Assembly: GCA_030265685.1 (NCBI GenBank)
Contig: JAJDGO010000001.1
Location: 18,256 to 82,255 of the forward strand
DNA from: Bacteroidales bacterium OttesenSCG-928-M11
Lineage (GTDB): Bacteria > Bacteroidota > Bacteroidia > Bacteroidales > Azobacteroidaceae
Length of the DNA: 64,000 nt
Direction of reading: 5' to 3'
Shown here: piece after piece, positions 1 through 10,147 of the stretch
Layout of the letters: every line of letters begins with the position of its first letter
How positions within the stretch are numbered: the first letter of the stretch is position 1
The notes under the pieces: model-generated
Database searches by the model: none
The model's input: the letters and a program-made list of their open reading frames with translations, nothing else
Told to the model about the DNA's origin: nothing
Made by a program: the position numbers and the translations under genes

Positions 1-1
1 A

Positions 2-79
2 TGGGAAGATGAAGTGGAGTCGGAAAACGAATTCGAAAAAGACGAGACTGAAGAAGAATTGAAAGAAAATAAAGAATGA
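2..79 (+). CDS. 3' end of an upstream CDS with an acidic C-terminal tail (WEDEVESENEFEKDETEEELKENKE*), truncated by the window start
   Basis: Open frame from base 2 to TGA at 77-79, overlapping the next ATG at 76 (ATGA overlap). Product unknown. Confidence 0.45.
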   Translation, partial: WEDEVESENEFEKDETEEELKENKE

Positions 80-2504
80 TAACTAAAGAACTTGATTTAG
101 TTCGAATAAATAAAGAACAACCATTACTCCTTACCGATAGTCGATCTTTGACTGATCCGGACAGATCTTTATTTTTTGCTTTAGTAACTGCACACAACGA
201 TGGGCACAGATATATAACTGACTTATATAATAAAGGTGTCAGGCAGTTTGTTATTCAACACGATTTTGTCGGGATGGATGTAATTCCCGACGCCATTTGC
301 TATCGAGTTGAAAATACACTCAAAGCATTACAGGAGATTGCGGCTTATCATCGCCAACTATTCAATATTCCAATTATAGGTATTACGGGAAGTAACGGCA
401 AAACAATTGTTAAAGAATGGCTTTATCAGTTACTTCACGACAGGAAATCAATAGTTCGTTCTCCAAGAAGTTATAATTCTCAAACAGGAGTACCGCTTTC
501 TGTTTGGCAGTTAAACAAAGAAACCGAATTAGGAATCTTTGAAGCCGGCATATCTCTTCCCGGAGAAATGGAAAGATTGCAAAAGATCGTCCAACCTACC
601 ATTGGAATTTTCACAACTTTAGGAGAAGCTCATCAAGAAAACTTTCTTTCGCGCGAAGAAAAGTGCTTAGAAAAGCTATCTCTCTTCGAATCGTCGGATA
701 CAATTATTTATAATGAAGATCAAGACTTGGTTAAATACTGTATTGAAAAGAATGGCTGGACAAATAAAGCCTTTTCTTGGTCTCAAAAAAACACGGAAGC
801 TAACATTTATATTTCTCAAATAGAAAAAAACGTTGATCATACGCTGATTTCTTTGGAGAAAAATAACGTCCGGATCAAGATCCCTTTTACCGACGAAGCT
901 TCTATTGAAGATGCTATACACTGTTTAGTCCTACTTCTATACCTATTTCCCGAAGAACAATTCGAACATCGCTTCGAGAAGTTAGATCCTGTGGCAATGC
1001 GCTTAGATGTCAGCAAAGGAGTACTTAATAATATGTTGATTAACGATACATATAATTCAGACATTAACTCTCTTTCTATTGCTCTCGACTTTATGTCGCG
1101 CCGTTCGGTAGACAAATCTCAAAAACAAGTATTGATTCTTTCCGACATATTACAATCAGGTATGGTTCCTGCTGCTTTTTATCGGAAAGTAGCCGAATTA
1201 GTAACACAAAAAGGAGTGGAACACATTATCGGTATTGGGCCTAACTTGATGTCACATTCCAATCTTTTTGCGATGGAGAAGGAATTTTATCCCAATACGG
1301 AAAGTTATTTACAATCGGGACGTTGGCGCAACTTGAAAGATTCGATTATTTTAATAAAAGGATCACGTAAGTTTCGGTTCGAACAAATTTCGGAACGATT
1401 AGAAGAAAAAGCACATCAAACCGTTTTAGAAGTCGATCTTGATGCAGTAATATACAATCTAAAACATTTCAAATCATTACTCCGCCCGGAAACCAAAATC
1501 ATTTGCATGGTAAAAGCCTTTGGCTATGGAGTTGGGTCGTATGAATTAGCCAAAACATTACAAGAAAGAGGCGCAGATTATTTGGCAGTAGCCTTAGTTG
1601 ACGAAGGAGTTGAGTTGCGTCGTGAAGGAATTACGATGCCTATTATGATTATGAATTTGGAAGAACACGCTTTCAATTTATTATTCGAATATAACTTGGA
1701 ACCAGAGATTTACAACATGAAAATGTTGGAAGCAATTATCCGCGAAACAGAACGGCGTGGTATCCTAAATTATCCTATTCATATCAAATTAGACACAGGA
1801 ATGAACCGTTTAGGTTTTTCCAAAGAAGAAATAATAAACTTAGCACAGACGATAAATAGTCAGACCGGAGTAAGTGTCAAGTCTGTTTTTCGCATTTAGC
1901 AGGAAGCGATTCGGAGTTATTAGACACATTCACTCAAGAACAAATTACTCTTTTCGAAGAAGAAACAAAAAAATTGAAAGATTTATTAGGAACATCCTTT
2001 CAACAACACATACTAAATTCGGCAGGAATTGAACGATTCCCCAAAGCACAGTTCGACATGGTTCGTCTTGGAATAGGACTTTACGGAATATCAACTATCG
2101 ACAGCCAATCATTAAAACCAGTTGCTTCACTTAAAACACGTATTTTACAGATTCGGCAAGTAAAACAAGGAGAAACAATTGGATACAATCGCAACGGAAC
2201 TCTATCAAGAGACTCAATTATAGCTTGTATTCCAATCGGATATGCTGATGGTTTGGATAGAAGATTAGGAAACAAAGTTGGACAAGTATTTATCAACGGG
2301 CAGCTTTGCCCTATTATCGGAAATATTTGTATGGATACTTGCATGATCGACATTACAGACATTTCAGCTTCGGAGGGAGATAAAGTAATTGTATTTGGCG
2401 AAGGGATCAGTATTACCGAAATAGCCGATCAACTCGGAACTATACCTTACGAAATCTTAACTTCAATTTCGCCCCGAGTCAAACGGATTTATTTCAAAGA
2501 ATAA
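76..2504 (+). CDS. murF-alr: Bifunctional MurF (UDP-MurNAc-tripeptide:D-Ala-D-Ala ligase) / alanine racemase fusion, interrupted by a -1 frameshift at about 1886-1890
   Basis: ORF 76-1899 has the MurF P-loop (GITGSNGKT) and the Alr PLP-lysine region (MVKAFGYG). ORF 1974-2504 has the Alr C-terminus (GYADG, GNICMDTCMIDIT). The reading frame is restored if TTTTT at 1886-1890 is read with one extra T (VKSVF-SHLAGSDSELLDTFTQEQ...). Confidence 0.85.
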
Positions 2505-2505
2505 T

Positions 2506-3339
2506 ATGTTTATCCGATTTATCATTTGTTTATTTCTCTTTCCGCTTGCAGCTTCTTGCCAAACAAGCATTGATCAAGAAATACTTAATCAATATTTCCA
2601 GGATTCTGAGGAATGCAATTGTAGTCCTATAATAAAAACAGCCTTGTATTTTGTTAATACGCCTTATGTTGCCGGAACATTAGAAAAAAACGAAGGGAAA
2701 GAAGAAAAGTTAATTATTAATCTTCGGGAAATGGACTGTACAACTTTTGTCGAATACTGTTTAGCCATTTCGCAAATAGAGTCTGCGCATGAAAACCCCA
2801 CCTATGAGTTATTCTCAAAACAATTGCAAAAGATTCGTTATCGCAACGGAATTATCGAAGATTATTCTTCTCGTCTTCATTATATAAGCGATTGGTTGAT
2901 AAACAATGAAGAAATGGGACTCATAATTAATGAAACTAATCTAATCAGCGACAAGCTTTTGCATATCAATGTAAATTACATGTCGTCTCATCCTCAATAT
3001 TATCCGGCACTTAAAAGTAATCCGGGATTAATTGCAAAAATAAAAAAACAGGAAGAAGCTATTAACCAAGCTCTCTCTTCCTATTTTTTCATTCCCAAAG
3101 AAGATATTAATCAAAAATCAACCGAAATAAATAGCGGAGATATTGTTTTTTTCACAACAGCAATACAAGGACTTGATGTTCAACATGCCGGAATTGCCTA
3201 TCACCATAACGGAATAGTGGGATTTATTCACGCCTCTTCTAAAGCCGGAAATGTAATTATCGAACCAGTATCCATTGCTGATTATTGTGCGAAACAAAAA
3301 AACATCACAGGTATCCTTATTGCTACACCGGTTTATTGA
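2506..3339 (+). CDS. Secreted DUF1460 / N-acetylmuramoyl-L-alanine amidase-like protein
   Basis: N-terminal signal peptide; MDCTTFVEYCLAIS catalytic Cys motif; HAGIAYHHNG His region; starts immediately after alr. Confidence 0.75.
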   Translation: MFIRFIICLFLFPLAASCQTSIDQEILNQYFQDSEECNCSPIIKTALYFVNTPYVAGTLEKNEGKEEKLIINLREMDCTTFVEYCLAISQIESAHENPTYELFSKQLQKIRYRNGIIEDYSSRLHYISDWLINNEEMGLIINETNLISDKLLHINVNYMSSHPQYYPALKSNPGLIAKIKKQEEAINQALSSYFFIPKEDINQKSTEINSGDIVFFTTAIQGLDVQHAGIAYHHNGIVGFIHASSKAGNVIIEPVSIADYCAKQKNITGILIATPVY

Positions 3340-3380
3340 ATTTCTTTAATCGAATTGAATATCAATTTCGATTATAGGAT

Positions 3381-6077
3381 TCATTCATGATGTCCCCGAT
3401 CAAAAAACTTACCATTTTTATCAAACAAACGAATGATCAACTTTGCACTTTCAATAATCGGAAGCGGCGCAATAGACAAAAGAACTACCCAAAGCCACTG
3501 AGAAGAAGAAAGATTTGCGATATGGAAAAGATCATGTAGATAAGGAATCTCAATTACCATCATCATTAAACCGGCAGATATGGCAATCGCCAACAATAAG
3601 ACTTTATTTGTAAAGATATTTGTTATTGCAGACTTTGATGCAGATCGAATATTAAATACATGAATCAATTGAGCAAAAGCAAGAACAGCAAAACACATAG
3701 CGCGTCCGGACTCGATTGCATCAAATCCTGCCGGCGTAGTTCTTAAACCTATCTGATAAGCCGACAAAGCTAAAGCGCCAATCATAAAACCTTGCAGTAA
3801 GATCAGAATCGAAAAATTCTTATTTAATATGGCTTTCTTGGTATTGGTTGGCTTTCTCTTCATAATATCTTTGTCGGCCGGATCAACCGCCAAAGCTAAA
3901 GCCGGCAAAGAATCGGTAACAAGATTAATCCATAAAATATGAATCGGCAACAAAGGAGTAGCCCAATTGGCAATTACTGCAATAAAGAGGACAAACAATT
4001 CGCCAATATTGGTAGAAAGAAGAAACTCAATGGCTTTCATAATATTATCATAAATCCGACGACCTTCTCCAACTGCGGTAACAATAGTGGAAAAATTATC
4101 ATCAGTCAAAACAATATCGGCAGCATCTTTTGAAACATCGGTCCCCGTAATTCCCATTGCGGTTCCAATATCAGCTAACTTTAACGCCGGAGCATCATTT
4201 ACTCCATCACCTGTCATTGCAACTATATCGCCATTGACTTGAAAAGCCTTCACTATCCTTACTTTTAATTCAGGAGAAACTCTCGCGTAGACCGAAATAG
4301 AGTGTATCTTTTCCCGTAACTCTTCATCTGATAGTTTTTCTACTTCCAAACCTGTCAAAGCTAAATCACCTTCTTGCATAATGTTTAGCTCTTTAGCGAT
4401 AGCCATAGCCGTTATTTTATGATCTCCGGTAATCATTACCGGCTTAATACCTGCTTGTCGGCAAGTTTTTACCGCATCATATATCTCAGGTCTGGGCGGA
4501 TCAATCATACCAACCATCCCGACAAAGATCAAGTTCTTTTCCAAATCGTTTACCATTGGCTTTGAGTCTACCGGTTTATATGCCATTGCTAAAACGCGAA
4601 GAGCTTCTTTTGCCAAATTATTATTGATTTGTTTAATCTGTTCTTTGTGTTGGCTTGTCAGAGTCTTAATATCTCCCCTATCCAATATCCTATCACAGCA
4701 GTCCAATAATTCATCTAATCCTCCCTTTGTGCAAACTTCATAGGTATTGTTTCCGTTATCAATCACCGAAGTCATAAGCTTTCGTTCCGAATCAAAAGGG
4801 ATTTCGTCTACACGAGGAAAGTCATGATACAGATCATTCTTATTGATCTTAAATTTCAAGCCAAGATCGATCAAGGAAGTTTCCGTAGGATCTCCATTAA
4901 CAATCGGTTTTCCATCGGTAATAGATAATGTGGCATCGTTTGCAAAAATAGAAACTTGAATCAATTTCTTTTGAGTTTCCGAAAGTATTAACTCTTCCTT
5001 TGATGATAAAGCAATTACTTGGTCGTCTGCAAACAACTTAACTACCGTCATCTTATTTTGAGTTAGCGTTCCCGTCTTATCAGAACAAATAACTGTAACA
5101 CTTCCTAAGGTTTCTACAGAAGGTAAAGTTTTCACAATAGCGTGATTCTTTGCCAATTTTTGCACTCCCATCGCCAAAACAATAGTAGATACCGCCGGAA
5201 GACCTTCGGGAATAGCTGCAGCAGCTAAACTAACTGCGATCATAAACATAGTAAGAAGATCGTTCCCATACAATAACCCGACAACAAATATCAACAAACA
5301 AATAATAATTGCCGCTAAACCTAAGTGCTTTCCTAATTTATCTAACTTCTTTTGAAGGGGAGTTTTTTGATTTGGAACCGACTGAATCATCGAAGCTATT
5401 TTACCAACTTCGGTATGTATCCCTGTTGCTGTCACAATTCCGGCTCCTCTTCCATAAACAACTATGCCGGAAGAGTAGACCATATTGTTTCTATCGCCCA
5501 AAGAAACTTCATCTTTTCGAATCGTTTCGATTGTTTTTTCCGAAGGTAAGGATTCTCCTGTAAGCGCTGCTTCTTGAACTTTCAGATTAACTGCTTCGAT
5601 TAGCCGGGCATCAGCCGGTAACAAGTCTCCGGTTTCCAAAATAATTACATCTCCCGGAACTAATAATCTCGATTCTATTACTACTACTTGCCCGTCGCGT
5701 AGTACTTTACACTTTGGAGCCGACATCTTTACCAAAGATTCTAAAGATTGTTCTGCTTTATTCTCTTGAATTAATCCTATAATAGCGTTTAATAAAACAA
5801 TTGCTAATATAATTATGGCATCGGCAAAACCTTCTCCTTGCAAATAACCGGTTATTCCCGATATAAATGCAGCGATTAAAAGAATCACAATCATAAAACT
5901 CTTGAACTGATCGCCAAACTTCGCCAACAAACTTCGCCCTTTCTTTTTCGGAAATTCATTGTATCCGAATTGTGTTATACGAGAAGTTGCCTCTTGGCTG
6001 GTCAAACCGTCATAGGAAGTTTTTAGTTCTTCAATCACCTCATCGAGAGATTGGTTATAAAAAAGCACGTTCTTCAT
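3381..6077 (-). CDS. Calcium-translocating P-type ATPase (PMCA/SERCA-like cation ATPase)
   Basis: DKTGTLTQNKMTV phosphorylation motif, TGES, MTGDGVNDAPALKLADIG, multiple TM segments. Confidence 0.92.
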   Translation of the reverse strand: MKNVLFYNQSLDEVIEELKTSYDGLTSQEATSRITQFGYNEFPKKKGRSLLAKFGDQFKSFMIVILLIAAFISGITGYLQGEGFADAIIILAIVLLNAIIGLIQENKAEQSLESLVKMSAPKCKVLRDGQVVVIESRLLVPGDVIILETGDLLPADARLIEAVNLKVQEAALTGESLPSEKTIETIRKDEVSLGDRNNMVYSSGIVVYGRGAGIVTATGIHTEVGKIASMIQSVPNQKTPLQKKLDKLGKHLGLAAIIICLLIFVVGLLYGNDLLTMFMIAVSLAAAAIPEGLPAVSTIVLAMGVQKLAKNHAIVKTLPSVETLGSVTVICSDKTGTLTQNKMTVVKLFADDQVIALSSKEELILSETQKKLIQVSIFANDATLSITDGKPIVNGDPTETSLIDLGLKFKINKNDLYHDFPRVDEIPFDSERKLMTSVIDNGNNTYEVCTKGGLDELLDCCDRILDRGDIKTLTSQHKEQIKQINNNLAKEALRVLAMAYKPVDSKPMVNDLEKNLIFVGMVGMIDPPRPEIYDAVKTCRQAGIKPVMITGDHKITAMAIAKELNIMQEGDLALTGLEVEKLSDEELREKIHSISVYARVSPELKVRIVKAFQVNGDIVAMTGDGVNDAPALKLADIGTAMGITGTDVSKDAADIVLTDDNFSTIVTAVGEGRRIYDNIMKAIEFLLSTNIGELFVLFIAVIANWATPLLPIHILWINLVTDSLPALALAVDPADKDIMKRKPTNTKKAILNKNFSILILLQGFMIGALALSAYQIGLRTTPAGFDAIESGRAMCFAVLAFAQLIHVFNIRSASKSAITNIFTNKVLLLAIAISAGLMMMVIEIPYLHDLFHIANLSSSQWLWVVLLSIAPLPIIESAKLIIRLFDKNGKFFDRGHHE

Positions 6078-6167
6078 CCTTAATCAATATAAAATATCAT
6101 CAATATTCAAATAATATCTATATTAACGGGGAAATATCGCTTTTGTTTTTCATTAACCTCAATAAAG

Positions 6168-6728
6168 TTATTGATTCATTGCCCTATACTTGGCGGGAGA
6201 AATTTCGTACTTCTTTTTATAGAGGCGATAAAAGTTTCTAAGTGTTGTAAATCCGGAATCTGCCGCCACCTGTTCAATAGTATAATCCGGGTAGTCTACT
6301 AATAGTTTTTTAGCGTGCTCGAGCCTTTGGTTGTTAATATATTCGTGCGGCGTCATATCGGCACCGTATCTAATAGCCATCGCCAAGTAAGTTTCGTTCG
6401 TATTTACATCTCGAACCAAATTTTTCCTATTATATTCACAATTCAAATAAGCTTTGGTTTCCTCCATGTGTGCTTTCACCCGGATAAATATATCCTGGTT
6501 CTGTTTCTCTTTTTCCGAAAGAACTTTTTCTTGTTCTTGTTTGTTCGTTTCATGTGATTTGACCAACTCGTTTACTTCGTCGGTATAAAGATATTTAGAA
6601 ACGAGATTCATGTTTTGTTTTTTCATCGATTTGTCTATCCGGTAAATAATAAAACAGATTATAACAGCTAAAAGGACCAATAGTAACAACAGTACTAACA
6701 TAATAACATATATTTGAGCTGAGAACAA
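6168..6728 (-). CDS. Membrane-anchored AraC-family HTH protein (one N-terminal TM helix plus C-terminal AraC DNA-binding domain)
   Basis: N-terminal hydrophobic stretch (VIMLVLLLLLVLLAVIICFIIY), then an AraC signature (YTIEQVAADSGFTTLRNFYRLYKKKYEISPAKYR). Confidence 0.8.
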   Translation of the reverse strand: MFSAQIYVIMLVLLLLLVLLAVIICFIIYRIDKSMKKQNMNLVSKYLYTDEVNELVKSHETNKQEQEKVLSEKEKQNQDIFIRVKAHMEETKAYLNCEYNRKNLVRDVNTNETYLAMAIRYGADMTPHEYINNQRLEHAKKLLVDYPDYTIEQVAADSGFTTLRNFYRLYKKKYEISPAKYRAMNQ

Positions 6729-6915
6729 TCCTTACTTAATTAACGGGATAAAAGAAATTTAGTTTATCTTGGAATTAGAGATCGGGTTGATTTTTGAAAT
6801 ATGTCATGTTTTTTTTGATAAATATGGCTCATTTTCACATAATTAGCTAATTAACCTATACTATATTCGTCATCTATTTTCTTAAATATGGCAGTTTATC
6901 TTATTCGATGTAGAG

Positions 6916-6923
6916 TAACTTTG
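6916..6923 (+). promoter_or_regulatory. Bacteroidetes -7 element TAACTTTG (TAnnTTTG) upstream of the candidate ncRNA
   Basis: Exact match to TAnnTTTG; a TTTA about 20 bp upstream may be a weak -33 element. Confidence 0.55.
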
Positions 6924-6928
6924 CACTG

Positions 6929-7032
6929 CAATTAAACAGGTACTATAGACTATACTGAATAGTTTCTATAAGTATTGTTAAGTGTGTAATGTTTGGAATG
7001 GTTTTCTCGTGAGAGACGACCATTCTTTTTTT
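6929..7032 (+). ncRNA. Candidate structured small RNA, possibly Bacteroidales 6S / Bacteroidales-1 RNA
   Basis: TAnnTTTG promoter, then a long imperfect hairpin (6935-6979: AAC-a-GGTACT-ATAG-a-CTAT-ACTGA-ATAG-ttt-CTAT-a-AGTATT-GTT), then an intrinsic terminator hairpin (GAATGGT..TCTC-GTGA-GAGA..ACCATTC + T7). No ORF. About 100 nt. Confidence 0.6.
6996..7032 (+). terminator. Intrinsic terminator of the candidate ncRNA
   Basis: GAATGGT (6996-7002) / ACCATTC (7019-7025), inner TCTC-GTGA-GAGA, followed by TTTTTTTC. Confidence 0.75.
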
Positions 7033-7193
7033 CTTTTTATACAGAAAAACATAAACTCACTCAAAAAAGCTTCTCAATATCCTCAAAAGAAAAAAAGTCA
7101 GGATTCGAGAAATATCTCAACCTAAAACAATAAATTTAAGACTTAGTGAGAGTTATAATTGATCTTTTGCCAAAAGATTAAATCTTTTTTTAA

Positions 7194-7231
7194 TTTTCTG
7201 TACAGATAATTAAACTTTTCTGTACAGAAAA
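7194..7231. repeat. Family A array, 2 units of TTTTCTGTACAGA... at 22-bp spacing
   Basis: CTGTACAG at 7198 and 7220 (period 22). Confidence 0.85.
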
Positions 7232-7480
7232 TATATCAAGTCTTAGTATCTTTTTAATCAACAGATTCTGATACTCTAAAAAAAACAATAAGTATTTTTT
7301 AGAAAATAATACTCTTTTTTATATTTGACACCTAAAAAAAATAAATTTAGCACATAAAACAGGCGTCATATATATACTTTTGTCTGGTCTTTTCTATGAA
7401 TTAACGATGGATAACTAAAATCTTTAAATGAGCAAAAAACAACCCTTTTCATCAATAAATAGAGAAAGGCTATTAAAGTA

Positions 7481-7513
7481 AGAGGCTATCTGAAAAGTCA
7501 GACAGCCTCTTTA
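7481..7513 (-). terminator. Terminator hairpin downstream of the S9 peptidase gene
   Basis: AGAGGCTaTCTGA-AAAG-TCAGAcAGCCTCT. Confidence 0.75.
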
Positions 7514-7531
7514 TGATAAGTATAAATATTA

Positions 7532-10084
7532 TTATTTGGAGGGATACAATTCATCCCACCATTCCGGTTGATCTTTTAGCCAGCGAGCAAACCAAGCTTG
7601 AATAGACTTAACCCATTCCATCCGTCTTTTAGGATCAGCTATTCCATGATTCTCATCTTTTAGTTGAACAAACTCAACTTCTTTTCCTAAAATGCGTAAA
7701 GCATTAAACATTTGAATACTTTCTCCGATAGGAACATTTGTGTCTACGGTTCCGTGAAGAAGTAAAAGCGGCGTGTTAACTTTATCCGCACTGAAGAGAG
7801 GACTTTGCCCGACATAAAGATCTTGGTTGTTCCAGGGATAACTATCTGCACTTGCTATCGAACCATAAGAATATCCCCAAAATCCTTCGCCCCAATAACT
7901 TGCAATATTACTTATCCCGGCATGTGATACTGCTGCTGCAAAAACATCGGTTCGCGTAATTAAATATTGAGTCATAAATCCGCCATAAGATGCACCCATA
8001 CAACCGATCTTCTTTGAGTTAACGAACGGATGTTCTTCGCAGAATTTTTTTGTTCCCTCTATTATTTCATCTGCAGTATATTTTCCCCAAGCATTAACAT
8101 GACGAGCCGAAAATTCTTGACCCCAACCTGTAGTTCCGGAAGGATTTAATACTAAAACAACATAGCCGGACGAAGCATATACTTGTAAAGGATAAGACGA
8201 TTCGAAAACTCGGGAGGTCGGATTTGTTCCTCCATAATAATAAACAATCATCGGATATTGTTTAGTTATATCATAATCGTATGGAAGACAATAGAATCCT
8301 TCGATAGTCATTCCTGTAGAAGAATCAAAAGACCAAGGAGTTACGTCGCTAATATTCAACTGGTTCAATTGATCTGCAAAAGGATCTGCAATTAATGTTG
8401 ACTTTTGCGACTTAGTATCATACGAATATAAGCGATATGCATTGGTTGAACTTTCGCCTCTGAATAAAGCTACCTTACCATCGTTTGACAATTGGAAAGA
8501 AGAAATAATATATTCCGGCAAAGGCAACAAAGAAAAAGTCGAAGTCTTTAAATCATAACGATATACTTGCATCTTATCTTTGACTTGAGCTTTGAAATAA
8601 ATGCTATTATCAGACTCCATCCATTGATAAGAATCTATCGACGGATCAAAATCAATTGTTATAGGTGTAACTTCTCGGCTCTGAAGATCGTAAATATAGG
8701 CCTGTTTGTCGAAATAATTAGATATTTGTCCTTCTTTAATTTTTAGACCTATACCATCAAAAGCCTCTGCCCCACCTGTGATTAATAATTTTTTTCCATC
8801 CGGAGAATATTTTCCTCCCGAGATAAAATTACTTTTAGCAAGCGTATCAATATTAAGCGTTGATAAATCAAGCTCCATCAACGTTGTTGAAGAGAAAGGC
8901 CGGTCATTAACAAAATCAGAAGAAGAAATAAGAGCTTTTTTTCCATCTTTAGCAATATCATTTACTCGAATACTTGTTTTTCCAAAAGTAAGTCGTTGTG
9001 TTATACTCTCATCATCAAGCCTTAATAAATAAATAGAAGAGCGTCCTCTGAATGCACCGGAACGATCGCTTGGATCAAGAAGTCTTTTCAAATCGCCTTT
9101 ATCTGCTGGAATTTCTTCACGTTGCGAAAGAATTAAAAAATCATTCGTTGGAGAAATGGTGAAATAATCGAACTTAATATCCTTAGCTATTTGTTTTTCT
9201 TCTAACGTATTTACGTCAAAAACAAATAAGTCTCGATTGGTAATGCCGGATTTAGAATAAATAAATTTGTCTTCTTTGTGAAACCAGCTTGGATTGATAG
9301 CAGTAGAGAAGCGATAAACCAATCGATTTGTTTTAAGTTCTCTTAGTTGAATTTCATCACGTCCTTTTCCTCCCGGCCAAACATCCTTTGTATGAATAAT
9401 ATAAAACTTACCGGATGGAGATAAAGAACCCGAACGCAGACGATTTCCTTCTATTATATCATTAATCGTAACACGTCTTTTGCTGTCTGAAGAAATAATA
9501 AACTCGACATCTTCAAAGCCTTTCTTCGGTTCTAAAGATATTTTCATCGAAGCTTCATCTTCTTTTTGTTGCTGAGCCAAACGTTTGATAATAACTTCGT
9601 GTCGTTTTGGCTCTAATGTCAAATCAATTGTTATCTTTTTCGCATTGGATAAGCTGTCTTGTTTTTCTTCTTTACTTTTTTCTTTTTTCCCATTAACATA
9701 AAGTTCAAAACAATCGGTTGCAGTTACGTTCAAAGTTGCTTTACAAAGACGGTCGGCGTCGATAGTAAACGACATTAATTGAAGAGCATTTGCTTGATTA
9801 TTGTCTTGTTTTTCTTCTGCAAAAGGCAAAGAAAATATACCTTCCTGATCCGAGATCAAACTAGAAGCCGATTCTCTTACTAAAGAAAAGTCGATAGAAG
9901 TTTGAAGCAAACTCTTTTTATCGTAAGCCTTTTTATTAACATCCAAGCTGTCAATAATAATAGGCTCGAAAAGAGGCTTCAAGTTAGTCACTTTTAATTC
10001 TTTGATTTTAATTTCGCTCTCCGCGAACAAGGAAGTTGCAACAAAAAGGAATATTGCAACAAGGATAAATTCTGTTTTTTTCAT
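7532..10084 (-). CDS. Secreted S9-family prolyl oligopeptidase / dipeptidyl peptidase-like hydrolase
   Basis: Signal peptide; beta-propeller; catalytic GASYGG; HGTVDTNVP (Asp) and ENHGIADP (His). Confidence 0.88.
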   Translation of the reverse strand: MKKTEFILVAIFLFVATSLFAESEIKIKELKVTNLKPLFEPIIIDSLDVNKKAYDKKSLLQTSIDFSLVRESASSLISDQEGIFSLPFAEEKQDNNQANALQLMSFTIDADRLCKATLNVTATDCFELYVNGKKEKSKEEKQDSLSNAKKITIDLTLEPKRHEVIIKRLAQQQKEDEASMKISLEPKKGFEDVEFIISSDSKRRVTINDIIEGNRLRSGSLSPSGKFYIIHTKDVWPGGKGRDEIQLRELKTNRLVYRFSTAINPSWFHKEDKFIYSKSGITNRDLFVFDVNTLEEKQIAKDIKFDYFTISPTNDFLILSQREEIPADKGDLKRLLDPSDRSGAFRGRSSIYLLRLDDESITQRLTFGKTSIRVNDIAKDGKKALISSSDFVNDRPFSSTTLMELDLSTLNIDTLAKSNFISGGKYSPDGKKLLITGGAEAFDGIGLKIKEGQISNYFDKQAYIYDLQSREVTPITIDFDPSIDSYQWMESDNSIYFKAQVKDKMQVYRYDLKTSTFSLLPLPEYIISSFQLSNDGKVALFRGESSTNAYRLYSYDTKSQKSTLIADPFADQLNQLNISDVTPWSFDSSTGMTIEGFYCLPYDYDITKQYPMIVYYYGGTNPTSRVFESSYPLQVYASSGYVVLVLNPSGTTGWGQEFSARHVNAWGKYTADEIIEGTKKFCEEHPFVNSKKIGCMGASYGGFMTQYLITRTDVFAAAVSHAGISNIASYWGEGFWGYSYGSIASADSYPWNNQDLYVGQSPLFSADKVNTPLLLLHGTVDTNVPIGESIQMFNALRILGKEVEFVQLKDENHGIADPKRRMEWVKSIQAWFARWLKDQPEWWDELYPSK

Positions 10085-10147
10085 GATTTTTTATTATTAC
10101 CTCAAAGGTAAAACAAAAAACAAAAACAGCAAAGAATATTAAATGGA

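Noticed and set aside
837-1115. Minus-strand ORF inside murF
   Set aside because: Antisense shadow of a clearly conserved coding frame; composition not protein-like.
7194-7231. CTGTACAG palindromes as a LexA/SOS box
   Set aside because: They occur in tandem at 22-bp spacing downstream of unrelated genes, not in promoters of repair genes.
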